Source: Balneolia bacterium
GTDB taxonomy: Bacteria; Bacteroidota; Rhodothermia; Balneolales; Cyclonatronaceae
Direction: 5' to 3'
Length of the DNA: 7,015 bases
Assembly: GCA_003566395.1 (NCBI GenBank)
Contig: PXDL01000103.1
Location: 1-7,015, forward strand
A program made the translations under genes and the position numbers. Positions 1 through 6,805 of this stretch are shown here, piece by piece. Every line of letters starts with the position of its first letter. Positions within the stretch are counted from its first letter, which is position 1. Under the pieces are notes generated by a model. The model made no database searches and was not told the origin of the DNA. It worked only from the letters and a program-made list of their open reading frames with translations.

Positions 1-1
1 A

Positions 2-1156
2 CCTCCGTACCGGTCCGACACACACCCAATGGCAAGCGCGGTAAAAATAGATCCGGCAAACGGATTGATTTTCCTTGCAGATGCCAACCTTGGACGGATG
101 TTAATTTACAATCGTAACCTCGATATTGTTGACACTTTTGAAGTACCGGCGGCTATTTCTCATATCGCCTTTATCAACAATCCATCCGAAGAGGGAAGGA
201 GAGAGCTGATGATTACCTACATCGCAAATATCAATCCGTCGGATGCCAAAGATGGGTTTATTTCCCGTGGATGGTACGATCCGGACAGCGGCAACGGTGA
301 GTTCGATGATCGGTTTATCGAGAATCTGGCTCGTCCGGTCGAAGCCCTGCTTGCAGATCTCAACCAGAATGGTGAAATGGATCTTCTCGTAAGTGAATTT
401 GGTCACCGGGAAGGTTCTGTGTTCTGGCTGAAAGGGGAGGGAGATGGTAATTTCAATCAGCAAAAAAACACGCTGATCAACACGCCCGGTTGCCTCGATA
501 GTGAAATCGTAGACTGGACCGGAAACGGGCTTCCCGATATTCTGGTGCTCTGTTCACAAGTGGACCAGGCGATTTACTTGTTTAAGAACCGGGGGAATGG
601 GGAATTTAGTCGCACGACACTGCTCCGGTTCCCGATTACTGCAGGATCCAGCTCGTTTGAGGTGCACGATTTTAATGGGAATGGCCGACTCGATATTCTC
701 TACACCAGCGGTGATAACGCCGACTACTCCATGGTTTACAAACCGTATCATGGTGTATATATCTACACAAATGATGGAGACGATCAATTTACCGAATCCT
801 GGTTTTATCCTATCAACGGAGCCTATAGCGCGAAAGCGAGAGATTTTAGCGGTGACGGATCACTTGATATTGCTGTCACGTCTTTCTTTGCCGATTATGC
901 ACGTAAGCCGCAGGAGGGATTCATATTTTTTAAAAACAGCGGCAATTTGGCATTCACACCCTATCACCCGCCAGAAGCATCATATGGCCGCTGGATAGCT
1001 ATGGATACGGCCGACTGGACAGGTAACGGAAAAGATGATATTGTATTAGCTAACTTTTCACTCGGCCCTACAAAAGTACATGAGCAGGTTGAAGCTATTC
1101 TAACACAAAGTCCGCACTTACTGGTATTGAGAAATTTGTCTGCATCAAGTAACTAA
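2..1156 (+). CDS. FG-GAP/VCBS repeat beta-propeller protein, 5' end missing
   Basis: This is the C-terminal part of a probably secreted beta-propeller protein. The reading frame is open to the left edge, with nine codons (PPYRSDTHP) before the first ATG at 29, so that ATG is probably internal and the true start lies outside. Counting from the ATG, residues 5-40 read like an NHL/YncE-style blade (IDPANGLIFLADANLGR). Five FG-GAP calcium-loop motifs of the DxNxNGxxD type follow at D110-D118, D162-D170, D214-D222, D272-D280 and D329-D337, spaced 52-58 residues apart. Each is followed by a short hydrophobic strand (DLLVSEFG, DILVLCS, DILYTSG, DIAVTSF, DIVLANF). Such repeats usually form extracytoplasmic ligand- or partner-binding propellers; no catalytic motif is visible. 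The C-terminus (LVLRNLSASSN) shows no obvious type IX secretion domain. It precedes the SusC gene by 363 bases on the same strand, so shared function is plausible but shared transcription is unproven. Fusion to another domain upstream is possible. The family call is firm; the role is unknown. Confidence 0.88.
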   Translation, partial: PPYRSDTHPMASAVKIDPANGLIFLADANLGRMLIYNRNLDIVDTFEVPAAISHIAFINNPSEEGRRELMITYIANINPSDAKDGFISRGWYDPDSGNGEFDDRFIENLARPVEALLADLNQNGEMDLLVSEFGHREGSVFWLKGEGDGNFNQQKNTLINTPGCLDSEIVDWTGNGLPDILVLCSQVDQAIYLFKNRGNGEFSRTTLLRFPITAGSSSFEVHDFNGNGRLDILYTSGDNADYSMVYKPYHGVYIYTNDGDDQFTESWFYPINGAYSAKARDFSGDGSLDIAVTSFFADYARKPQEGFIFFKNSGNLAFTPYHPPEASYGRWIAMDTADWTGNGKDDIVLANFSLGPTKVHEQVEAILTQSPHLLVLRNLSASSN

Positions 1157-1230
1157 AATACAAAGTGAGTTGAGGTGTAAAGTAATTTTTATTCCTGGAT
1201 AATTCCGGTCAATATTACGCTTTTCTCATC

Positions 1231-1261
1231 TTTACTGACCCGAGATATAACTGCACTTTTG
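1231..1261 (+). promoter_or_regulatory. Weak candidate Bacteroidota-type promoter for the susC-susD unit
   Basis: CACTTTTG at 1254-1261 matches the Bacteroidota primary-sigma -7 consensus TAnnTTTG at five of six fixed positions (C replaces the first T). A TTTA at 1231-1234, 19 bases upstream, approximates the -33 TTTG/TTG element. If used, transcription would begin near 1267 and leave a leader of roughly 250 bases. A second CACTTTTG at 1333-1340 has the same -7 match but no obvious -33 element. The match is imperfect in AT-rich DNA, so this is only a candidate. Confidence 0.22.
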
Positions 1262-1277
1262 AATCTCTTGGTAAAAT

Positions 1278-1297
1278 AGTGTTGTAAAAACACTTTT
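1278..1297 (+). terminator. Weak hairpin with short T-run; possible terminator or attenuator
   Basis: A six-base-pair stem (AGTGTT at 1278-1283, AACACT at 1289-1294) encloses a five-base GTAAA loop and ends in four T at 1294-1297. It lies 122 bases after the propeller gene stop and could end that transcript. If the candidate promoter at 1231-1261 is real, the hairpin would instead fall in the first 30 bases of the transporter leader. The stem has only two G-C pairs and the T-run is short, so an efficient terminator is doubtful. Confidence 0.22.
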
Positions 1298-1510
1298 AAT
1301 CTGAATAAAGCTTATCTGAAGGAGAGAAAAGGCACTTTTGCACACCTGATTTACCTCTTATCCCCACTTAAAAAGGGATTATCTGCAAATTCTGACAAAC
1401 AAAACAACAAGATAGTATTAGCTATAGAAAGGCAAATTAGTAACCTTTTTAACAGCTATTTAAACTCACAATAATCTTTATCTAACAAAGAATCACTCAT
1501 ATCAAATCAT

Positions 1511-1515
1511 AAGGG
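1511..1515 (+). promoter_or_regulatory. Partial Shine-Dalgarno-like site of the susC-type gene
   Basis: AAGGG ends four bases before the ATG at 1520. It is the only purine-rich run close to this start. The short spacing and partial match fit the low Shine-Dalgarno dependence of Bacteroidota. It supports 1520 as the start, which is also required to give a complete signal peptide. Confidence 0.35.
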
Positions 1516-1519
1516 CAAT

Positions 1520-4471
1520 ATGAATTCAAACATACGATTAGTCTCTTTCTTGAAGATACTATTGGTCGTCCCGCTTCTGCTTGGACTATCCAATAGTGTC
1601 TTAGCTCAACATCAGGTGACAGGTACTGTTACAGATGCAGAAACCGGAGAAGCGCTTCCCGGTGTAAGTGTCTTAGTACAGGGAACCGATAGCGGGGCTG
1701 CAACCGGCCTCGATGGAAGTTTTACTCTAACAGCCCCTTCAGGTGATGCAACACTTGTTATTACGTACATCGGTTACGAAAGGCAGGAAGTGCCAATTGA
1801 CGGCCGATCTGAAATTAATGTAGAAATGGTAAGTGCAGCAATCTTAGGTCAGGATGTTGTTGTGGTCGGTTACGGTACACAGCGAGTGGAAGATCTTACA
1901 AGCTCCATCTCCAGTGTGTCTTCGGATGAATTTGTGCAAGGCTCCTCCCGTAGTGCAGCTGAACTCATTCAGGGCCAGACGGCTGGTTTGATTGTAACTA
2001 CCTCAAGCGGTAATCCCCGGTCAAGAGGTCAGATTAGTCTGCGCGGTATTACAACTCTGAATGCGAGTACTTCGCCTCTTATTTTGGTGGATGGCGTTCC
2101 CGGTTCACTCGACACGGTAGCTCCGGAAGACATTGAATCAATCGATATTCTGAAAGATGGATCAGCTGCCGCGATCTACGGCTCACGAGGCCAGAACGGT
2201 GTGATTCTGATTCAGACACGAAGAGGAGCACGCGGACAGGCACCCACAATTCAATACAGCGGTTATGTAAATACGCAGACCGTTTACAATCGTCCTGAGA
2301 TGCTGACTGGTGATGATTATCGCCGCCTGATCGATGAAGGCGTAAATTTTCAGGATTATGGCGCAAATACCGACTGGCAGGATGAAATTATGCAGACTCC
2401 GTACGGCCAAACTCATAATCTTACCTTGATGGGCGGATCGGATAATACCAGTTACACCGCCTCTCTGAACTATAAACAGTGGGAAGGTATCTTCATCACA
2501 TCAGATGATAATGAGTTAACCGGGCGAATTAATATCCGGCACTCTATGTATGATGATATGCTCACCGCTGATGTAAACCTGCTCTCAAGAAAACGAACGT
2601 TTGATGATTCATTTGGAAATTACGATTATCGCCAGGCGCTTATCCGAAACCCGACCGACATTGTACGAGATCCTGTAGACGGATCCTGGGTTGAGAGGGA
2701 CGGGTTTAACTACGATAACCCGGTTTCAAGAATTCGTGAGACGAGTAGTGATGTAGAACAGCGTGAACTCCGCCTGAACGGTACTTTAACACTCGACCCA
2801 ACGGAGAATATTAGCTTGTCTCTGCTTGGATCTACTACGTTATATAATGATCAGCGCGGATTTGCACGATCATTTAATCACACAGCAACCGTTATGGGTG
2901 GCGAAAATGGATTCGGCAGCCGAAACTTTGATTCCAGCACAGAAAACCTGCTCGAATTTACAGCTAACTACCAGGATGTGGTTGGTGCCCACGATTATGG
3001 GCTTCTTGCGGGATATAGCTGGCAGGAAACAACGTACGAAGGGTTTGGCGCGAGCAACTACCGTTTTCCAACCGATTTGTTTTCATACAATAACATTGGT
3101 ATTGGTAATGCACTCTCAGATGGAGAGGCAGGCATGGGTAGCTACAAAAATGATTATCGCCTGATCGGTTTTTTCAGCCGTGTAAATTATATTTTTGACA
3201 GGCGATACCTTTTTATGGCGAGTGTGCGATATGAAGGAAACTCCCGCTTTGGTGATAACCATAAATGGGGAATGTTTCCGGCAGTGTCTGCAGGGTGGAG
3301 AATCAGCGAAGAGAGCTTCATGGACAGCTTTGATTTTCTGAATGATCTGAAAGTCCGTGCCGGTTTTGGTATTACAGGTGTGGCTCCTGGTCAATCCTAC
3401 CTATCACTTACAAGCTATTCCTACGGTGGACGTATGCTTGTTGATGGCAACTGGGTTCAGGGTATCTCACCCGCAAGGAATCCGAATCCGGACCTTAGGT
3501 GGGAACAAAAAGAAGAGATCAATGTGGGTGTCGATTTTACCATGTTTAATGATCGCCTGTCCGGTACATACGATATCTACCAGCGGGATACCAAAGATAT
3601 GCTCTGGAACTACTCCGTGCCGGTACCACCCTACCTGTTTGGAAGTATTCTTGCCAATGTAGGGCACATAAGAAACTACGGTATGGAAGCCTCTCTGAAA
3701 TATACCGCTGCACAGACCGAAAATTTCCTCTGGAATACCAGTGTGAACTACTCAACGAATTCTAACCGACTGGTAAGCCTTTCCGATGATCTTTTTGAGA
3801 CATCAGACGATTTCTTCTACGCCGGATACACTGGCGAACCAATACAGCAAAGTACACACCGGGTAGATATTGGCGGACCAATCGGTAACTTTTACGGATG
3901 GGATTCAGTGGACATTACTCCGGAAGGGGAGTGGATTATCCAAAATGCAGAAGGTGAGCTGATGCCAATCAGTGATGCAGGTCTTGGGGACAGAACGGTA
4001 CTCGGAAACGGTATACCCGATCACTTTCTGTCGTGGAATAATAATTTCAGATACCAGAATTTTGATCTGAATGTGACCATGCGAGGTGCGTTCGGCCACC
4101 AGATTCTAAACTTTCAGCGTCTGTATTACGAGAATCCAAGGGTTATTCAGTATAACATGCTTAATACTGCTTTTGATGAGGTATTTGGTAAAGCTCAACT
4201 CAATCAGGATCTCGCCTATGTAAGTTACTACATCGAAGATGGCGACTACTGGAAGCTCGATAACGTAACACTGGGCTATACCATTGATCTTACCCGGTTT
4301 GCAATCAATAATGCAAGGGTATACGTCTCCGGTCGAAATCTCTATACGCTCACCGGATACAAAGGAATGGATCCTGAAGTCAGTTTTTCTGGCACAGATC
4401 CCGGTTCCGACCAAAGGGATAAATTCCCAACGACCCGAACATTTACACTCGGTGTAAATCTTACGTTTTAA
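1520..4471 (+). CDS. SusC/RagA family TonB-linked outer membrane transporter
   Basis: This is a complete 983-residue outer-membrane importer of the SusC family (usual length about 900-1100). It forms a 22-strand barrel that imports oligomers captured by its SusD partner, powered by TonB-ExbBD. Visible in order: a signal peptide at residues 1-29 with likely cleavage at VLA|Q30; a carboxypeptidase-regulatory-like domain at about 32-105 (VTGTVTDAETGEALPGVSV, ending ITYIGYERQEV); a TonB box at 112-119 (DVVVVGYG); a plug domain at about 120-235 with the SusC signature LILVDGVPG at 187-195 and the DIESIDILKDGSAAAIYGSR stretch starting at 204; then the barrel to a terminal phenylalanine (TLGVNLTF), the expected Bam-recognition end. 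No STN domain precedes the regulatory domain, so FecR/anti-sigma signalling through it is unlikely. The next in-frame Met is about residue 103, so the start is secure. It is followed 25 bases later by its SusD partner. The substrate cannot be read from sequence. Confidence 0.97.
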   Translation: MNSNIRLVSFLKILLVVPLLLGLSNSVLAQHQVTGTVTDAETGEALPGVSVLVQGTDSGAATGLDGSFTLTAPSGDATLVITYIGYERQEVPIDGRSEINVEMVSAAILGQDVVVVGYGTQRVEDLTSSISSVSSDEFVQGSSRSAAELIQGQTAGLIVTTSSGNPRSRGQISLRGITTLNASTSPLILVDGVPGSLDTVAPEDIESIDILKDGSAAAIYGSRGQNGVILIQTRRGARGQAPTIQYSGYVNTQTVYNRPEMLTGDDYRRLIDEGVNFQDYGANTDWQDEIMQTPYGQTHNLTLMGGSDNTSYTASLNYKQWEGIFITSDDNELTGRINIRHSMYDDMLTADVNLLSRKRTFDDSFGNYDYRQALIRNPTDIVRDPVDGSWVERDGFNYDNPVSRIRETSSDVEQRELRLNGTLTLDPTENISLSLLGSTTLYNDQRGFARSFNHTATVMGGENGFGSRNFDSSTENLLEFTANYQDVVGAHDYGLLAGYSWQETTYEGFGASNYRFPTDLFSYNNIGIGNALSDGEAGMGSYKNDYRLIGFFSRVNYIFDRRYLFMASVRYEGNSRFGDNHKWGMFPAVSAGWRISEESFMDSFDFLNDLKVRAGFGITGVAPGQSYLSLTSYSYGGRMLVDGNWVQGISPARNPNPDLRWEQKEEINVGVDFTMFNDRLSGTYDIYQRDTKDMLWNYSVPVPPYLFGSILANVGHIRNYGMEASLKYTAAQTENFLWNTSVNYSTNSNRLVSLSDDLFETSDDFFYAGYTGEPIQQSTHRVDIGGPIGNFYGWDSVDITPEGEWIIQNAEGELMPISDAGLGDRTVLGNGIPDHFLSWNNNFRYQNFDLNVTMRGAFGHQILNFQRLYYENPRVIQYNMLNTAFDEVFGKAQLNQDLAYVSYYIEDGDYWKLDNVTLGYTIDLTRFAINNARVYVSGRNLYTLTGYKGMDPEVSFSGTDPGSDQRDKFPTTRTFTLGVNLTF

Positions 4472-4496
4472 AAGAAACTTCTAAATAAAGCACATT

Positions 4497-6113
4497 ATGT
4501 TTAAAGTAAAACAGATTGTTACGTTTGTCGTGCTCGGGTCGCTGATTATGCTGGCCTCCTGCACGGATTTATCGGAAAATGTGTACGATCAGATCACGGA
4601 GGAGAATTTTAATCCTACCGGTGACGAGATCGGATCACTTGTGGCACCGGCCTATTCGGTGCTTCGGGGGATGAAACTCGGCTGGTACTCCTATTTTGAC
4701 CTTCAGGAAGAATCATCCGATATCATGGTTACTCCTGTGCGGCCCAACGGCTGGTATGATGGTGGGGTTTATATCCGTCTTCACCGCCACAATTGGGATC
4801 GATTTCAGGGCCAGCCAAACAGTTTATACGGCAATGCCTTTAACGGCATCAACTCGGCAAACCGTGTGATCTTTCAGCTCGAATCAGGAGCCGTTGTTAT
4901 GGATTCCGGATCAGAGCAGGTTCTCTCGGAACTTCGCGGGGTTCGTGCCTACTACTACTGGCTGCTTCTCGATAATCACGGAAACGTGCCGATTGTAACC
5001 GACTTTGCCGATGATTCTCTTCCAGAGCAAAGTTCAAGGCAGGAAGTTTATAATTTCATTCTAAGCGAATTAGATGAGATAATGCCTAACCTTAGTACGG
5101 AAACAGGAAATGCAACCTATGGCCGCTTTAACTACTGGGCAGCACAAGCGCTGCTGACCCGTATTTATCTGAATGCTGAAGTTTATACCGGCACCCCTCA
5201 GTGGGAAGAGGTCATTGATCGTGCGGATGAAATCATTGATAGTGGACTATTTGCACTGGAACCTACCTATAAGAATAACTTTTCACTGACGAACGACAAC
5301 TCAGGTGAAGCGATTTGGGCTGTACCATATGATGAGACCCTTGGAACAGGGAACCAGTATCACATGAAAAGTTTACCGCCCATTATGCAGCGTATTTGGG
5401 GAATGCAGGCGCAACCATGGGGCGGTAACGCAGCACTTCCACAGTTCATCGATACCTATGATGAAGATGACGGCCGGCTGGATGATACCTGGCTGACAGG
5501 GTCCTATGATGATCCGGATACGGGTGAAGAGCTCGTTAGTTTCCAGAACTACCTGGAGACGACCGAATCAGGCGTTCCACAGCCGTTTGACTGGGGATAT
5601 TCTCCGGCAAAATATGAAATTCCTGTCCCAGGAGCCCAGGTAAATATCTCTACCGATTATCCTGTATTCCGTTATGCTGAAACGCTTATGTCGAAAGCTG
5701 AAGCACTACTCCGTTTGGGAAATGGTGGTGAAGCAGCAAACTATGTGAACCTGGTACGTGAGCGAAACTTCGATCCGTTCTCTGAAGATAAAAGGGTTAG
5801 CGCAGCTGACCTTGAAGGCGGAAGTTCCTATCCCTACGGCTTTGTAGAAGATGGTGAAGTTGTGGATTTTGAAGGTGGTGATGATATTGTTTATGGCGGA
5901 ATGTTAGATGAGCTCGGTTATGAGTTTGCGGCTGAAGGCCACCGACGTATGCAGCTTATACGCTTCGAGACAACTTCCGGCGAACCGGTATTTACAGCAA
6001 AAAGCTGGTTCAAACGACGGGCCACCAACAGCCCGCACCTGACCATCTTCCCGCTGAGTGACGGTGTACTAAATACTAACACCAACCTGAGTCAGAACCC
6101 GGGATATGACTAA
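4497..6113 (+). CDS. SusD/RagB family surface substrate-binding lipoprotein
   Basis: This is a complete 538-residue SusD-family lipoprotein, a typical length. It binds substrate on the outer face of the outer membrane and acts as a hinged lid on the SusC barrel encoded just upstream. Residues 1-21 form a lipoprotein signal (lysines at 3 and 5, then a hydrophobic run) with lipobox L19-A20-S21-C22; C22 is the predicted lipidated residue. The N-terminal SusD-like region includes YGNAFNGINSANRVIF (111-126), ELRGVRAYYYWLLLDNHGNV (145-164) and SRQEVYNFILSELDEI (180-195). TPR-like helices follow at about 207-254 (FNYWAAQALLTRIYLNAEVY). The RagB/SusD C-terminal region has YPVFRYAETLMSKAEALLRL (388-407), EFAAEGHRRMQLIRF (476-490) and the hallmark end LSQNPGYD. 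The gap from the SusC gene is 25 bases, so the two are almost certainly co-transcribed. No strong Shine-Dalgarno site is visible; the upstream bases are A-rich. Aromatic residues likely to contact glycan are present, but they do not identify the ligand. Confidence 0.97.
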   Translation: MFKVKQIVTFVVLGSLIMLASCTDLSENVYDQITEENFNPTGDEIGSLVAPAYSVLRGMKLGWYSYFDLQEESSDIMVTPVRPNGWYDGGVYIRLHRHNWDRFQGQPNSLYGNAFNGINSANRVIFQLESGAVVMDSGSEQVLSELRGVRAYYYWLLLDNHGNVPIVTDFADDSLPEQSSRQEVYNFILSELDEIMPNLSTETGNATYGRFNYWAAQALLTRIYLNAEVYTGTPQWEEVIDRADEIIDSGLFALEPTYKNNFSLTNDNSGEAIWAVPYDETLGTGNQYHMKSLPPIMQRIWGMQAQPWGGNAALPQFIDTYDEDDGRLDDTWLTGSYDDPDTGEELVSFQNYLETTESGVPQPFDWGYSPAKYEIPVPGAQVNISTDYPVFRYAETLMSKAEALLRLGNGGEAANYVNLVRERNFDPFSEDKRVSAADLEGGSSYPYGFVEDGEVVDFEGGDDIVYGGMLDELGYEFAAEGHRRMQLIRFETTSGEPVFTAKSWFKRRATNSPHLTIFPLSDGVLNTNTNLSQNPGYD

Positions 6114-6144
6114 AATTTCCCTCAATTAATTTATTTGTAACCTC

Positions 6145-6179
6145 AAAAGCGGTGCATGGAAACATGTGCCGCTTTTTTT
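6145..6179 (+). terminator. Strong intrinsic terminator of the susC-susD operon
   Basis: A 14-base-pair stem (6145-6158 with 6163-6176) encloses a GAAA tetraloop at 6159-6162. It has no mismatches apart from two adjacent G-U wobbles, with a GC-rich core (GCGG/CCGC), and its right arm merges into seven T at 6173-6179. It starts 31 bases after the SusD stop codon. This is the clearest transcription signal in the window and suggests the downstream lipoprotein is transcribed separately. The A-run on the left arm means the hairpin could also act weakly from the other strand. Confidence 0.92.
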
Positions 6180-6805
6180 GATGGGTGTATGGTCAGGAAC
6201 ATTTACCAACGATCAGATATGATATTTATAAAGTAAACAAACATGTTTCGATTTTCGAAGCCTTTAGGGATTATCAATTGTGCATAATTCAAAACCTTCA
6301 GAAATTCCATATCCGATAGGGTAAAAACCGTATGACAATATTTAAATACTTGTAATGGATTTGTGCTGCATTCCAACCGAAAACCGCCCGGATGGGGTGG
6401 TATGTTTGAATAAATGCAGATTGATTCACAAAATCTTTTCTAAGGCGAACCATCATTAAAGGGCGAACAAATATTTCGGTGGTTGTCTAATAAATTAGGT
6501 GACAAACTAACCCCGTTGATTATTATCTGTGAACCCCCATTGGAAATTGTTCCCTATCCCTCATTAATGAACCGGCCGATGAATCGGTTCGGTACATCAG
6601 CTTCGAACGAGGCGCATATCAACAGCCCGGGGTCGCAACACTGGGAAAATAGGGTGGTCACAAATACCAAAAACCACGAGTTGATAATCAATACAGAATC
6701 AATGAACCCACCGAGGGGTATCCGATGAATTTTGTACCACATCGTATCCGTAAATCTATTGATTCGTATTAATTCATTCTGATAACTTAATTAATCACGA
6801 TTCTC
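6180..6805. other. Long gene-poor intergenic stretch, nothing recognisable as a protein
   Basis: I examined all three forward frames in full and the longest reverse frame, and found no convincing gene. The longest forward open stretch (6483-6728) starts at TTG, has no ribosome binding site and resembles no family I know. Another forward frame, about 6539-6772, is open apart from one TAG near 6650, but its peptide is also unrecognised. Visible structure includes a palindromic site at 6569-6590, a 16-base imperfect direct repeat at 6566-6581 and 6701-6716, and CTAATAAATTAG at 6486-6497. GAATTTTG at 6727-6734 is a one-mismatch -7 box that could serve the next gene. The stretch could hold a promoter, a small RNA or the remains of a lost gene; none is demonstrated. 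Confidence 0.65.
6569..6590. repeat. Short inverted repeat, possible operator
   Basis: GAACCG at 6569-6574 is repeated in inverted orientation as CGGTTC at 6585-6590. An overlapping alternative palindrome, CCGAT-GA-ATCGG, spans 6576-6587. It lies about 220 bases upstream of the lipoprotein gene at 6806 and is not followed by a T-run, so it is not a terminator. A dyad of this size could be a regulator binding site, but there is no recognised consensus and chance occurrence is possible. Confidence 0.3.

Larger units (their letters stand above)
1157..1519. other. Intergenic region and 5' leader of the susC-susD unit
   Basis: This 363-base AT-rich stretch has no supportable gene. It should contain the 3' end of the propeller-gene transcript and the promoter and leader of the transporter operon. 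Visible elements are small inverted repeats at 1278-1294 (AGTGTT/AACACT), 1360-1379 (ATCCC/GGGAT) and 1428-1448 (AAAGG/CCTTT, running into five T), plus CACTTTT at 1254-1260, 1291-1297 and 1333-1339. A purine-rich AAGGAGAG at 1319-1326 resembles a ribosome binding site but leads to no sensible start codon. No exact Bacteroidota -7 box (TAnnTTTG) was found. Leader length and transcription start cannot be fixed from sequence alone. Confidence 0.75.

Noticed and set aside
29..31. ATG at 29 as the true start of the propeller gene
   Set aside because: The frame is open upstream to the window edge, there is no ribosome binding site, and no signal peptide follows the ATG although such proteins are normally exported.
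1194..1208. Inverted repeat CC(T)GGA/TCCGG after the propeller gene
   Set aside because: The stem is five base pairs with a bulge and has no T-run directly after it, so it is not a convincing terminator.
1319..1340. AAGGAGAG followed by a TTG, as a possible leader-peptide gene
   Set aside because: The TTG at 1338 gives only three codons before a stop (TGA), with poor spacing, so no leader peptide is supported.
6481..6505. TGTCTAAT...GTGACA as a possible insertion-sequence end
   Set aside because: No second matching terminal repeat, target duplication or transposase remnant is present in the window.
6483..6728. 81-codon forward open frame starting at TTG
   Set aside because: It has a rare start codon and no ribosome binding site, and its protein resembles no family and shows no signal or domain pattern. 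It is probably chance.
6554..6742. 62-codon reverse-strand open frame
   Set aside because: It overlaps the unsupported forward frame, has no recognisable protein pattern, and runs into stop codons in its surroundings.
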